Assembly (NCBI RefSeq): GCF_014842925.1
Contig: NZ_JACYXJ010000001.1
Span: 310,001-374,000 of the forward strand
Direction: 5' to 3'
Length of the DNA stretch: 64,000 nt
Source: Roseibium polysiphoniae
GTDB taxonomy: Bacteria > Pseudomonadota > Alphaproteobacteria > Rhizobiales > Stappiaceae
Shown here: positions 24,782 to 34,096 of the stretch, one piece after another
Layout: every line of letters starts with the position of its first letter
How positions within the stretch are numbered: the stretch's first letter is position 1
The notes under the pieces: generated by a model
Told to the model about the DNA's origin: nothing
Seen by the model: only the letters and a program-made list of their open reading frames with translations
Database searches by the model: none
Made by a program: the position numbers and the translations under genes

Positions 24782-25265
24782 GGTCTTCTCCTGAAAATCG
24801 TTTCTCGAAATGGCGTGATAGGCACGCCCGAGACGAGCAGGAGACATCCAAAGATCTTCCGCTCAGGACCAGGCGACTCTATCCATGACCGCTAGGGCTA
24901 ACCGAAATGATGCGGTGCGACAAGAGTTTTGCGAAGCGGGAAGTCTTTGTTTTAAAAGTGCCTTTTGCAAGTATTTGAAAACGTAAGGTCTACCGTCATC
25001 CATTTCCGTTTATGTCGTGCGATTTCTGACGTCTGTCAGCCGGTGGTCAGATCGCTGCAAAGTGGCAGGAATTTGTCGGCTACGAAAATAACTTGACTAT
25101 TTTCATCATGTTTTTTAATTCATGAGTATAAATATCAGGTTAGGCGAGCGGCTGAACCAGCCGTAGACCGCCCGCGGGCTTTCCCGCTGCCAGCTTGCGA
25201 AGGCGACCGCCTTTCGCGCCAGCACACGCCGCTCACTTCATCGCTAGACACTAAGGACTTGTCGT
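24782..25265. other. Divergent region between the peroxiredoxin and heme receptor genes
   Basis: No gene is seen in these 484 bases. A candidate promoter for the receptor is TTGACT (25093-25098) with TAATTC 17 bases later (25116-25121). The -35 element lies inside the inverted repeat listed at 25084-25104. The last 100 bases are GC-rich and would form the untranslated leader of the receptor message. Confidence 0.5.
25084..25104. promoter_or_regulatory. Candidate iron/heme-responsive operator before the heme receptor
   Basis: GAAAATA-N7-TATTTTC is a perfect 7-bp inverted repeat that overlaps the candidate -35 element TTGACT of the receptor promoter. Binding there would block RNA polymerase. 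In this group, iron uptake genes are controlled by Irr, RirA or Fur-type repressors; the sequence does not clearly match one of their consensus boxes, so the regulator is unassigned. Confidence 0.45.
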
Positions 25266-27428
25266 ATGTCATATCATGCGCGCATGGCGATGCTGCTTGC
25301 CAGCACCGTCATTCTCACAACATCGCCGATCACTTCCGGTTTTGCCCAGGAGCAGGAAAAGACGCTGCTTGAAAAGATCCTCGTTGCGGGCGAGGGCGAC
25401 GCGGAAGTCACTGGTGCGACTGTAAACACGATTTCCGCCGACGAACTGGAAGAGCGCCAGATCGAAAGTTTGAGCGATCTGTCGAAACTGGACCCCAGTG
25501 TCGATTTCAATGAAGACGACGGCAGCGTGAACATTCGCGGTCTCGATGGATCGAGGGTTCTCACAACGATCGACGGCGTGCCAGTGCCGTGGATGACCGA
25601 ACCGGTATACGGGGCTTCAGGTGGTGTCAGCACCTTCGGATTTGATACATTGAACCAGGTTGACATTCTGAAAGGCAGCGACTCCTCCCGCTACGGCTCG
25701 GGCGTGTTGGGCGGCATGCTGGGTCTGCGCACCATTGATCCCGCAGATATCATCAAGGAGGGCAAGACGTGGGGCGGTCAAAGCAAGGTCACCTACGATT
25801 CGGCCGACAACAGCTTGAGCGCAAGCCAGGCTGCGGCTGCTCGGGTCGGTGGCACCTCCGTGCTCCTTCAGGGGGGCTACAAGTTCGGCAACGAGACGAG
25901 CAACAAGGGCGATATCGGCGGTAGCGGCACCACACGCACCGAGGCGAACCCGGCTGACTACGATCAGTACAATGTTCTCGGCAAACTCTATCACGACTTT
26001 GGAGAAGGCCATCAGATCGGTATCATCGGCGAGCACTTCTATCTCAAGGACGATGTCGACGCGCAGACGAGCATCTCGTCCACCTACACCGACTATGAAG
26101 CGGAAGAGACCAGCGAGCGAAGCCGGATTTCTGCGCAATATGATTTCGAGGCACAGACCGATGGAGCCTTCGTCGATGAGGCGCATCTCCTTGGCTACTG
26201 GCAATCCCTTGAACTGAACTATGATACAAATGCGACCCGAACCGGCACCCTGGCAGGGCCCTACAATCGCGGTGACAAGATCTCGAAAGATGGTGTCGGC
26301 GCACACGGTGATTTCAACAAGACCGTAGAACTGTTCGGACTTGAAAACCGGTTCCTGTTTGCTGCCGATGGCTTCTGGGGCGAGACCACCCAGTTTACGT
26401 CCGGAGAGGATGCCTGTTCCTCGGTCTACAGTTATTCCTGTGGCTTCTATCATGTGAACCAGTCCTATCAGCCGGATGTGACCAGCCTGACATTCGGAGC
26501 GTCCCTCGAGGACCGGATTGCTTTGGGCACGAGCGGTTTCTCCATCACGCCGGGCGTTCGCTTCGACTGGTATAGCCATGATCCGAATTCCACCGCTGCA
26601 TATGAAAGCAACGACACTTCGATCCAGAACCTGGCGGAAAACACCGATGCAGCCGTCTCTGGAAAGCTGCTTGCCGAATATTCTTGGAGCTTCGGCCGGG
26701 TTTATGGCCAGTGGGCCCAGGGTTTCCGCGCGCCAACAGCAGACGAGCTTTTCACCACCTATGGATCTCCGGCAACCTATTTGACCATCGGCAATCCGGA
26801 CCTGGAAGCCGAGACAAGCAACGGCTTCGAATTGGGCATCGAACTGGGTGACAGCAACTTTGGTGGCGGCGCTGCAGGGTTCTTGAACCTCTACAAGAAC
26901 TTCATCGACACCCAGTCAGTGACCGCCGCTTCGCTTGGCCTGTCAGGGTACCCCTTCGGTGTGACGGAATACATCAACCGCGACGACGTACGCATCTACG
27001 GCATCGAGGCAAATGTTCACTGGAAATTCCGCCCGAACTGGCGGGTTTCGGGAACCATTGCCATGATTGAGGGGCAGGACGAGAATACAGGTGAAACGAT
27101 CAGCTCCATTCCGCCATTCCGGGGCATCTTCGACCTGGGATATGACAATGGGGAATGGGGCGTTGGCGCCACCTGGACCATCGCCGGCAGCCGCGACAAC
27201 GTTGGCCTGTCGAAAGGCTACGCGCCTGGCTACGGCCTTCTCGACCTGCGTGCGAGCTGGAAACCTGAGCAGGTGGAGGGGTTGAGCCTGTCCGCCAGCG
27301 TCGAAAATGTCTTCGATCAAGCCTATTACAATGCGGTCAGCCTGCCGACCTCCAGTCTGTCTCAGCCGGATCGCTACTATTCCGAAAGTGGCCGGAGCTT
27401 CAAGGCAAACCTGGTCTATAAATTCTAG
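25266..27428 (+). CDS. TonB-dependent outer-membrane receptor, hemoglobin/heme type
   Basis: The 720-residue protein has a Sec signal peptide (cleavage about residue 27, SGFAQ), an N-terminal plug (SLSDLSKLDPSVDF, NIRGLDGSRVLTTIDGVPVPW, GSDSSRYGSGVLGGML) and a 22-strand-type barrel. It contains the heme-receptor NPDLEAETSNGFELG region preceded by FRAPTADEL, and ends in aromatic Phe (NLVYKF). These features match the hemoglobin/transferrin/lactoferrin receptor family (HmuR/ShmR-type). It would import heme driven by TonB-ExbBD. No heme ABC transporter or tonB is in the window. Confidence 0.9.
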   Translation: MSYHARMAMLLASTVILTTSPITSGFAQEQEKTLLEKILVAGEGDAEVTGATVNTISADELEERQIESLSDLSKLDPSVDFNEDDGSVNIRGLDGSRVLTTIDGVPVPWMTEPVYGASGGVSTFGFDTLNQVDILKGSDSSRYGSGVLGGMLGLRTIDPADIIKEGKTWGGQSKVTYDSADNSLSASQAAAARVGGTSVLLQGGYKFGNETSNKGDIGGSGTTRTEANPADYDQYNVLGKLYHDFGEGHQIGIIGEHFYLKDDVDAQTSISSTYTDYEAEETSERSRISAQYDFEAQTDGAFVDEAHLLGYWQSLELNYDTNATRTGTLAGPYNRGDKISKDGVGAHGDFNKTVELFGLENRFLFAADGFWGETTQFTSGEDACSSVYSYSCGFYHVNQSYQPDVTSLTFGASLEDRIALGTSGFSITPGVRFDWYSHDPNSTAAYESNDTSIQNLAENTDAAVSGKLLAEYSWSFGRVYGQWAQGFRAPTADELFTTYGSPATYLTIGNPDLEAETSNGFELGIELGDSNFGGGAAGFLNLYKNFIDTQSVTAASLGLSGYPFGVTEYINRDDVRIYGIEANVHWKFRPNWRVSGTIAMIEGQDENTGETISSIPPFRGIFDLGYDNGEWGVGATWTIAGSRDNVGLSKGYAPGYGLLDLRASWKPEQVEGLSLSASVENVFDQAYYNAVSLPTSSLSQPDRYYSESGRSFKANLVYKF

Positions 27429-27484
27429 GCAAGCGCTTGGACGTGCAGTCCTTCTGACCGGGCATTTCCAATCCGAACAGCCAA

Positions 27485-27512
27485 AAGCCCGGGCGATCTG
27501 CCCGGGCTTTTT
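27485..27512 (+). terminator. Rho-independent terminator after the heme receptor gene
   Basis: AAGCCCGGGC (27485-27494), a short loop and GCCCGGGCTT (27500-27509) form a strong stem followed by a T run. It lies 57 bases after the receptor stop. Confidence 0.9.
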
Positions 27513-27641
27513 GGCATTGGCTGCGCGCCGAGAAGTTGACCGGCTGATGGCTTGTTCTGGTGATCGATCGCCTCCTCGGCTAGGATCTTTGGCAGGAACA
27601 ATCCGGCACCGCGTGAAGTTGCCAATCGGGAGAAAGGATCG

Positions 27642-29699
27642 ATGATCCGGAGTTTGCTTGTCGCAGTTTGGCTTCTCACTTTCGTCACAGCCAACCCACA
27701 CAGGCTTTCCGCCCAGTCCCTGCCGGAAGACGTTTTGGATTCAGTGGTCTCCGTCTTGCCGGTCTGGCCGGGGAAACCGCAAGGGGGCGGAGGAACGCCG
27801 CCCGGTGCTGCTCCTGAGGGCTCAGGCGTTGTGGTCGGCAAAGATGGTCTTGTCGCTACAGCCTTTCATGTCATTGAACCGGCCGAGCGTATCGACGTGC
27901 GTCTCGCCGACGGCCGGATCCTTCCTGCGGAGCTGATTGGCCAGGATGAGGCCAGCGACATCGCTTTGCTGAAAGTCCCGGAGGATCTACCTCTGTTGGA
28001 AACGGCGCCGCATCCATCGCTCGCTAGCCGGGCCTGCGTGATCTCAAATGCCTATGGGCTTGGTCTCTCGGTCACTTGCGGCGTGGTTTCTGCGCGGCAT
28101 GTCTCCAATGCCGGCTTTAATCCGGTCGAGGATTTCATTCAGACTGACGCGGCGGCCAATCCCGGCAGTTCTGGAGGTGCGCTCGTTGATGGGGAGGGGA
28201 GGCTGGTCGGCATGGTCTCTGCTATTTTCGCCTCAAGAGCCGAGACCAACATTGGCGTCAACTTTGCCGTCTCCAGCGCGCTTCTCGCCCGTGTGATCGA
28301 AGACCTGAGCGCAACGGGGAAGGTCTCCTATGTCTCTGCAGGTTGGGGGCTGGAAAACCCCTCTCGCGCCGAACTGCAGGTCCATGCTGGTGCGAAGATT
28401 GCCTCGCTTGCGTCCGGCGGTCCTGCACAACAAGCCGGTTTGAAGGTAGGAGATCTGATCCTTGCCTTGAACGACCGTACGATCCGATCGCCGCGGGGTG
28501 TGATTTCCGCTCTGGCTCTGGTGCGTCACTGGGAAGGTGCCAGCGTCACCGTCCTGCGGGGCGGTCGCCAGTTTTCAATCGACCTTCAATTTCCCGACCA
28601 GGTGCCGGTGGGCGCTCAGCAGGATCGCAGCGACGTCGGCCTGCCAGACTGCCCCTATGCCCATGTGATTTGCAGGACGCGTCAGGCGGTTTTTCCGGTC
28701 GAGAGCTTTGACCCGCTGGCAAGTGCGACGCGTATCGATACGGATCTTCTGGTCACCAACCGCCATGTTGTGGCTGATCGAACCACGGTCGTGGTCTTCA
28801 CGCCATCAGGGCCTCTGAGGGGCGAGGTTATTCCGTCTTCCTATCGGGGAGATCTTGCTCTGATCAGGGTGGATGGCCTGCCGGAGGATGGCGCGGTCCT
28901 TACTCCCGCCAAACACATTACTGGCAAGGGCCCTCTGCATGCGGTCGGCGCTGATATTGCCCGGCGGCAAGTGCGGGTCTTTGCGCCAGGCGAAGTCATT
29001 CTCCTTCCGGCCACGGATGCAGAGCTTGGAAGGCTCCATATTACAAGCCGGATGCAGCCAGGTGTCAGTGGAGGTGCCCTTGTAGACAGCGAAGGCAGGC
29101 TGGTCGGCATTGCTGCCGGTGGCGGCGAGGGGCGCTTTGAGGCTTTGCCTGCGCAGGATGTTCTCACCCTTCTGGCGGGCCGCAATACGCCTGACGCTCT
29201 TGCCGTTCACGGTGCGCTGGGCCGTGCGCTCGCACTTTGTTCCAAAGCGATGGAACAAGCCGGGGCGAACCCGGCGTCAGAGATCGAGGCAGATCTGGTC
29301 GAGCGGATCAGCGAAACCTGCCAGCTGTCGCGAAATCAGGGGCAATACCTGGAGGCCGGTCGGCTGCTGGGCATGGCGGGTGCTTTGGAAGAAGCCATAA
29401 CCTTGCATCAGGCAGCAGTTGACCAAGTGCCGAATTCTCTCAACGCGAGGCTCTCGCTTCTGACCTCGATGCAACTGGCTGGTCGGTACGAGGCAATGCT
29501 GACACACGCCCGGTTTGTTTTGGAAAATGCGCCGCAGGATCCAAGAGCTCTACGCATTGCGATCCAGTCGGGCGTCTGGGGCGGCGATCAGGCTTTGGCA
29601 AGACAGGCCCTGGCGCAAATGAAAGAGGTCGATGCAACTCAGGCAGAAGCTGCCTCTCGCTTCATCGAATCACCGCCGCCGAAACCCATTCCCCGCTAG
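27642..29699 (+). CDS. Exported protein with two trypsin-like protease domains, a PDZ domain and a TPR-like tail
   Basis: The 685-residue protein starts with a signal peptide (cleavage near residue 25, LSAQS). Domain 1 (about 35-225) has a full triad: His76 in ATAFHV, Asp106 in ASDIALL and Ser177 in NPGSSGGAL. A PDZ domain follows (about 243-315, LASGGPAQQAGLKVGDLILALN). Domain 2 (about 335-512) has a second full triad: His375 in TNRHVV, Asp404 in RGDLALI and Ser476 in QPGVSGGAL. A helical, TPR-like tail (about 565-665) ends the protein. HtrA/DegP proteins have one protease domain, so this two-protease arrangement is unusual. It would act in the periplasm. AAAGGA precedes the ATG. It lies between the heme receptor and a chemoreceptor; no link is evident. 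Confidence 0.9.
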   Translation: MIRSLLVAVWLLTFVTANPHRLSAQSLPEDVLDSVVSVLPVWPGKPQGGGGTPPGAAPEGSGVVVGKDGLVATAFHVIEPAERIDVRLADGRILPAELIGQDEASDIALLKVPEDLPLLETAPHPSLASRACVISNAYGLGLSVTCGVVSARHVSNAGFNPVEDFIQTDAAANPGSSGGALVDGEGRLVGMVSAIFASRAETNIGVNFAVSSALLARVIEDLSATGKVSYVSAGWGLENPSRAELQVHAGAKIASLASGGPAQQAGLKVGDLILALNDRTIRSPRGVISALALVRHWEGASVTVLRGGRQFSIDLQFPDQVPVGAQQDRSDVGLPDCPYAHVICRTRQAVFPVESFDPLASATRIDTDLLVTNRHVVADRTTVVVFTPSGPLRGEVIPSSYRGDLALIRVDGLPEDGAVLTPAKHITGKGPLHAVGADIARRQVRVFAPGEVILLPATDAELGRLHITSRMQPGVSGGALVDSEGRLVGIAAGGGEGRFEALPAQDVLTLLAGRNTPDALAVHGALGRALALCSKAMEQAGANPASEIEADLVERISETCQLSRNQGQYLEAGRLLGMAGALEEAITLHQAAVDQVPNSLNARLSLLTSMQLAGRYEAMLTHARFVLENAPQDPRALRIAIQSGVWGGDQALARQALAQMKEVDATQAEAASRFIESPPPKPIPR

Positions 29700-30063
29700 G
29701 GCGCACCAAAATGGTCCGGCTTTTGCTGTGGGAATTGCAGCCGATCAAAGCAATCACATCCAAAAATCCAACTACCTCTGCAGCGGCAGCGTAAGCCGTT
29801 TCAATGGCCGTCATTTCGTGGGGCAGGGCAATCGCTTTCGGTGCAACTCTGCATAAGGCATTGATGCCGCAACAGAAGTGCGAGCTCCGTGAAATCGCCT
29901 CTCAAATCAGGTCAGGCTCGCCTGGAAAAACCAGCTTTGTTTCAATGGCTAAGAAGAGAACCTTGAAGTCCGAAAAGACCAGCAAACAATCCTGGGATCT
30001 TCAGCATTGTTTAATTTGTGCGCTGCAAGGTTCACGCAGTGGTTTCAAATCGGGCAAAGTCAA
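29700..30063. other. 364-base region between the protease and chemoreceptor genes
   Basis: No supported gene or clear promoter was found. An 87-codon frame (29804-30067) overlaps the chemoreceptor start, lacks a ribosome site and does not look like a protein. No sigma-28 (flagellar) promoter of the form TAAA-N15-GCCGATAA was seen. Confidence 0.5.
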
Positions 30064-31761
30064 ATGAATCTCGACCGTTTTCGCATCAGCATCAAAATCT
30101 GGATCCCAGTCATCAGCCTCGCGGTCTTTACCCTGGCTCTTGTCGGCTACGAACTTTTGTCTCTGCGCTCGGTCCTCTACGCAGAGAGGATCGCCAAGAC
30201 AGAGACCATCGTAGAGGTAACCAACTCGGTTGCCACCTACTTCCATGAACTGGAAAAATCCGGCGAGCTCACACGTGAGCAGGCACAGACGCAGGCACGC
30301 GATGTTATTCGCGCCATTCGCTATGACGGCAGTAACTATGCTTTCGTTTTCGATGAAAAGGGCGACCGCCTCGTCAGCAGCAACAAGGCGACTGAGGGCA
30401 ACAACGCCTGGGACTCGAAGGACAAGACTGGCAAGTTCCACGTCCGCGAGATGATCGAGACCGCTAAGGTTGGCGGCGGCGTCGTCAGCTACATGTGGAA
30501 TCGCAAGGGCGAAGAGGCACTCCTGCCCAAAGCCAGCTGGGCCGCACCTTTCCAGCCATGGGGCTGGGTCGTCGCGACTGGCATCTATGTTGATGATGTT
30601 GCCGCGGCATTCTGGTCGCAGGCACTGGAACTGCTCGGTTTCCTTCTCGTTGGTGGCCTCGTCGTCGCGTTCATCGCTACCGCAGCAATCCGGAACATGG
30701 CTGGTCCTCTGAAGACGCTGACACAGAGCATGAAGAGGTTGGCAGAGGGCGATACAGATATCACCATTGACGGTGTAAACCGCGGTGATGAGATCGGCGA
30801 AATGGCTGATGCCATGGAGACGTTCGTCGCCAACGCAAATGCTCGCCGTGAACTTGAAGCACAGCACAGCGAACGCCAGGAGCTGGACATTCAGCGCTCG
30901 CGCAATATCCAGGGTCTCTCCTCCAGCTTCGACGTGAAAGTCAGCGGCCTCCTGGAAACGATCACGGCTTCGGTTGAAAGCCTTCAGTCGGCTTCCACGA
31001 GCCTGAACGCCGGCGCTCAGCAGACCACCTCGCAAAGCGATGCGGTCAAGGGCGCAGCGGCCAGTGCATCAGCCAACACCGAGACTGTTGCTGCAGCTGC
31101 AGAAGAACTCGCAGCTTCTGTGACCGAGATCGGCCGTCAGGTTAGCTCTTCCAGCGAAATCGCCTCGCAGGCGGCCTCCCAGGCAGCAGAGACGAACCAT
31201 CGCATTCAGGGCTTGTCGGCAGCTGCTGGCAAGATCGGCGAGGTCGTTACGCTCATTCAGGCGATTGCCGAGCAGACCAACCTCCTGGCCCTTAACGCAA
31301 CGATCGAGGCGGCCCGCGCCGGTGAAGCCGGTAAAGGCTTTGCGGTTGTTGCTGCCGAGGTGAAGGAGCTTGCGACCCAGACGTCCAAAGCTACGGAAGA
31401 GATCTCGAGCCAGATCTCCAGCATCCAGGGCGAGACCAGCCAGGCAGTGGACGCGATCGCGGCGATCACCGACACCGTCGGCAAGATCAACGATATTACC
31501 TCCAGCATCACTGCAGCTGTTGAAGAGCAGGGCGCTGCAACCCAGGAAATCGCCAGCAACATTCAGCAGGCGGCTTCCGGCACGCAAGAGGTGTCGGCGA
31601 ACATTGCCGGCGTCTCCGAAGCAGCAAGCGTCACCAACGAAGCGGCTGACATGGTCTTCAATGCGTCCCGTAGCCTTGAAAGCGAAGCGCGCGAGTTGCG
31701 CGAACAAGTCGGCGCCTTCCTGAATGGTATCAAGGAAAACGCGTCTGCCGAGGCAGCCTGA
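30064..31761 (+). CDS. Methyl-accepting chemotaxis protein with a periplasmic cache domain
   Basis: The 565-residue protein has a membrane helix (about 11-33), a single cache (sCache_2-type) sensor domain (about 35-175, with [13 protein letters not shown] and [13 protein letters not shown]), a second helix, a HAMP linker ([20 protein letters not shown]) and the signalling domain. The hairpin tip [20 protein letters not shown] is the conserved CheA/CheW contact. It senses an unknown small molecule and guides swimming. The ATG at 30064 is chosen; an in-frame TTG at 30007 adds 19 residues without family support. A strong terminator follows. No che genes lie nearby. Confidence 0.94.
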   Translation: MNLDRFRISIKIWIPVISLAVFTLALVGYELLSLRSVLYAERIAKTETIVEVTNSVATYFHELEKSGELTREQAQTQARDVIRAIRYDGSNYAFVFDEKGDRLVSSNKATEGNNAWDSKDKTGKFHVREMIETAKVGGGVVSYMWNRKGEEALLPKASWAAPFQPWGWVVATGIYVDDVAAAFWSQALELLGFLLVGGLVVAFIATAAIRNMAGPLKTLTQSMKRLAEGDTDITIDGVNRGDEIGEMADAMETFVANANARRELEAQHSERQELDIQRSRNIQGLSSSFDVKVSGLLETITASVESLQSASTSLNAGAQQTTSQSDAVKGAAASASANTETVAAAAEELAASVTEIGRQVSSSSEIASQAASQAAETNHRIQGLSAAAGKIGEVVTLIQAIAEQTNLLALNATIEAARAGEAGKGFAVVAAEVKELATQTSKATEEISSQISSIQGETSQAVDAIAAITDTVGKINDITSSITAAVEEQGAATQEIASNIQQAASGTQEVSANIAGVSEAASVTNEAADMVFNASRSLESEARELREQVGAFLNGIKENASAEAA

Positions 31762-31787
31762 TCCCGTCAGACCAAGTGACTGAAGAA

Positions 31788-31820
31788 TGGCGCGGGCGGA
31801 AACGTCCGCGCCAATTTTGT
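31788..31820 (+). terminator. Rho-independent terminator after the chemoreceptor gene
   Basis: TGGCGCGGGC (31788-31797) pairs with GTCCGCGCCA (31804-31813), with one G-T wobble and a six-base loop, followed by ATTTTGTTT. Confidence 0.85.
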
Positions 31821-31906
31821 TTGACGCTGCGAATGTTATGGGAATTGTCAGACGTTTCTGGGATAGGCTTGTGCCCAGGTCAGGCGATCTGAGAAGAGGT
31901 TAAGTC

Positions 31907-32395
31907 ATGCACACGATATTGGTGCCGGTGGATGGTTCGGATCATGCGAGCAAGGCCATCAGCATCGCTTGCGATCTGGCAGAAAAATACGATGGACGGA
32001 TTGTGCTTCTTCATATCCTGGCCGATGGCAAAGGGGCTGCCGATCTTCTCGGGCTTTCTGTCGCTAAGACCTTTCCGCCCAAATTGAAGGAGCAGCTGAA
32101 GCTGGCTGCGAGCCGGACGACCCAACCCGCTCCCGAGGCTGTCTTGCGTCTGATCGGCGAGAAAATTCTGGACCAGGCCAGGGCCAAGGTCACAAGGCGC
32201 GGAGTCGAGGCCGAGGTAGCGCCAATAAGTGTCGGTTCTCCCGCGGAAAATATTCTGATCGCACAGGAAAAGCTGAGCGCGAGCATGATCGTTATGGGGT
32301 GCCGGGGTGTCACTGATGCCACCCAATCCTCTCACGGGAGTGTCTCCAACACTGTTTTCGCCAAAGCGACCTGCACGTGCCTTTCGGTAAAGTAG
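31907..32395 (+). CDS. Universal stress protein (UspA family, ATP-binding type)
   Basis: The 162-residue protein begins TILVPVDGSDHA and ends with the ATP-binding signature G-X2-G-X9-G-S (MGCRGVTDATQSSHGSVSN). Such proteins bind ATP and help cells survive stress; the precise role is not known. It stands alone downstream of the chemoreceptor terminator and converges on the DMT gene. Confidence 0.93.
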   Translation: MHTILVPVDGSDHASKAISIACDLAEKYDGRIVLLHILADGKGAADLLGLSVAKTFPPKLKEQLKLAASRTTQPAPEAVLRLIGEKILDQARAKVTRRGVEAEVAPISVGSPAENILIAQEKLSASMIVMGCRGVTDATQSSHGSVSNTVFAKATCTCLSVK

Positions 32396-32422
32396 GTCAA
32401 GCTTCACCGACAGGAAGCTGAC

Positions 32423-33331
32423 CTATTCGCCGGGCTGGAGCGGCCGCCCCGCGAACCTGGGCAGCAACGGCCAGCCCATGGATACGCCCGCAGCAGCCAG
32501 AATGATTGCGGCCGAACCAAGGATCTGGATGGGCTGCAGGGCAGTACCAAAGGCCACCATGTCAACGACAATCGCGGCAATCGGATAGACATAGGAGAGG
32601 GCTGCCACCATCGTCGTCGGCAGCTTCTGGATTGCGCCGTAGAGCAGAACATACATCACCCCCGTATGCACCACTCCAAGCGTGGCGAGGCTGGCCCAGG
32701 CGCCAGGTGTCTGCGGCAGCTCCGCAAATGACATGAAGGGTGCAAGCATAAGCACGCCAACGCTGACCTGTATAAGGGCGATCAAGTGGGGCGGTACGCC
32801 TTTCAATTTTTTCGTGATGGCCGCTGCGGCTGCATAGAGAGCCGCGGCGCCAAGGGCGAGTGCGATGCCCAGACCGTAGTCTGCACCGATGTAGCTGCTG
32901 CCGGGTTTGGTGCTGATGATCATCACCACACCGGCGAAGGCGATTGCCAGCCAGCCCAGTTTGCGAAGGCCGGGGCGCTCGCCAAAGGCGATCATGGCGA
33001 TGGCTGTCAACATGAAGGGCTGCGTGTTGTAGACAACCGTTGATACGGCAATGCTGGCCTTTGAGAACGAAGTAAAGAGCAGCGCCCAATTGAGGACGAT
33101 CGCAACGCCGCCAAGAGCGGCCCAAGCGAACAATCCCAGTGTCAGCTTGCTGCGGCGGAAAAGGCCTAGCGCCCAGCACACGACGAGAAGGGCAAGCGCC
33201 CCAAAGCCGCACCGCCAGAACACGACCTGCAGCGCAGGTTCGCCTGATTGAAGGACGAACCATCCGATGGTGCCGGATATCAGCATGGCAGCGGTCATTT
33301 CGGCGCCGCCGCGAAGGTTTTGAGTTTCCAT
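32423..33331 (-). CDS. EamA/DMT-family membrane transporter
   Basis: The 302-residue protein has about ten hydrophobic segments in two EamA halves (first half includes FWRCGFGALALL and VVYNTQPFMLTAIAMIAFGE; second includes LSYVYPIAAIVVDMVAFG). It probably exports an amino acid or related metabolite, because it is divergent from an Lrp/AsnC regulator and a 27-bp inverted repeat lies between. The ATG at 33331 has AGGAG upstream and fits the family; the longer frame to 33367 adds 12 residues. Confidence 0.9.
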   Translation of the reverse strand: METQNLRGGAEMTAAMLISGTIGWFVLQSGEPALQVVFWRCGFGALALLVVCWALGLFRRSKLTLGLFAWAALGGVAIVLNWALLFTSFSKASIAVSTVVYNTQPFMLTAIAMIAFGERPGLRKLGWLAIAFAGVVMIISTKPGSSYIGADYGLGIALALGAAALYAAAAAITKKLKGVPPHLIALIQVSVGVLMLAPFMSFAELPQTPGAWASLATLGVVHTGVMYVLLYGAIQKLPTTMVAALSYVYPIAAIVVDMVAFGTALQPIQILGSAAIILAAAGVSMGWPLLPRFAGRPLQPGE

Positions 33332-33412
33332 GTCATTCGCTCCTGTTTCAACTGCAGGAAGCATCACGGATGGCTATGACGTTTTCCATGAGGCGCGGAA
33401 GGTGGTATTTTG

Positions 33413-33439
33413 ATTTTACCTGTTATTGTGAGGTAAAAT
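33413..33439. promoter_or_regulatory. Candidate Lrp/AsnC operator
   Basis: ATTTTACCT (33413-33421) and AGGTAAAAT (33431-33439) are perfect 9-bp inverted arms around a 9-base spacer. The site lies 18 bases before the Lrp-type gene start and 81 bases before the DMT start, so it can control both divergent genes. Confidence 0.72.
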
Positions 33440-33457
33440 TAGAAGAGGTCCTAACAA

Positions 33458-33898
33458 ATGAAGATTGACGACATTGATCGCCAGCTATTGGAAGAACTCT
33501 TGGGGGATGCGAGGCTGCCCTTGAAGGAGCTGGCAAGCCGCGTCGGCCTGTCATCACCAAGCGTGTCGGATCGTTTGCGTCGATTGGAAGAGGGTGGTGT
33601 GATCCGCGGCTTTACCATTGATGTGGACCCCAAGGCCGTGGGCTACCTGTTTCAGACCATGGTGCGTGTCCGTCCGCTGCCTGGCACCCTGCATGTCGTG
33701 CAAAAGATGCTGCAGGACATTCCGCAGATCACCGAGTGTGACAAGGTCACCGGAGAGGATTGCTTCATCGCACGCCTGCATGTTCGATCCATGGAAGAGC
33801 TGGATGAGATCCTCGACAAGGTCTCGGAGAAATCCGAAACAAGCACGGCCGTTGTCAAGGCTCAGCCGGTCACCAGACGCTTGCCACCGATCGGGTGA
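33458..33898 (+). CDS. Lrp/AsnC family transcriptional regulator
   Basis: The 146-residue protein has the N-terminal AsnC helix-turn-helix (LLEELLGDARLPLKELASRV then SDRLRRLEEGGVIRGF) and a C-terminal RAM effector-binding domain (VMRVRPLPGT-like, EDCFIARLHVRSMEELDEIL). Such proteins bind an amino acid and form octamers. AGAGG precedes the ATG. It is divergent from the DMT exporter and probably regulates it in response to an amino acid. Confidence 0.94.
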   Translation: MKIDDIDRQLLEELLGDARLPLKELASRVGLSSPSVSDRLRRLEEGGVIRGFTIDVDPKAVGYLFQTMVRVRPLPGTLHVVQKMLQDIPQITECDKVTGEDCFIARLHVRSMEELDEILDKVSEKSETSTAVVKAQPVTRRLPPIG

Positions 33899-34096
33899 GC
33901 GGTTGTTCTGTTGGGCCAGGAGCGGAGCACTGGAATTGAATGGGTTGGTAATTCTTGAAATATATGGCTAATTTTACTTAGAGTAAGAATTGATTTAAAA
34001 TTTAATTATTGTGATTTTTTACAAATACCTTGCGTTAATTTTCGAGTGTTATTGTTAGTTTTATTCATATTTTAGAGTGTTCGGAAAACGGTAATT

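Noticed and set aside
25617-26579. A 320-codon minus-strand frame opposite the heme receptor
   Set aside because: It lies entirely within the receptor gene and has no recognisable domain or Shine-Dalgarno site.
29804-30067. An 87-codon frame before the chemoreceptor
   Set aside because: No ribosome site or similarity; it overlaps the chemoreceptor start in another frame.
30001-31035. A 344-codon minus-strand frame opposite the chemoreceptor
   Set aside because: It mirrors codon bias of the receptor gene and has no protein-like motifs.
32562-33263. A 233-codon frame on the same strand as the DMT transporter
   Set aside because: It is out of frame inside the transporter gene, rich in Arg, His and Cys, and lacks hydrophobic or domain structure.
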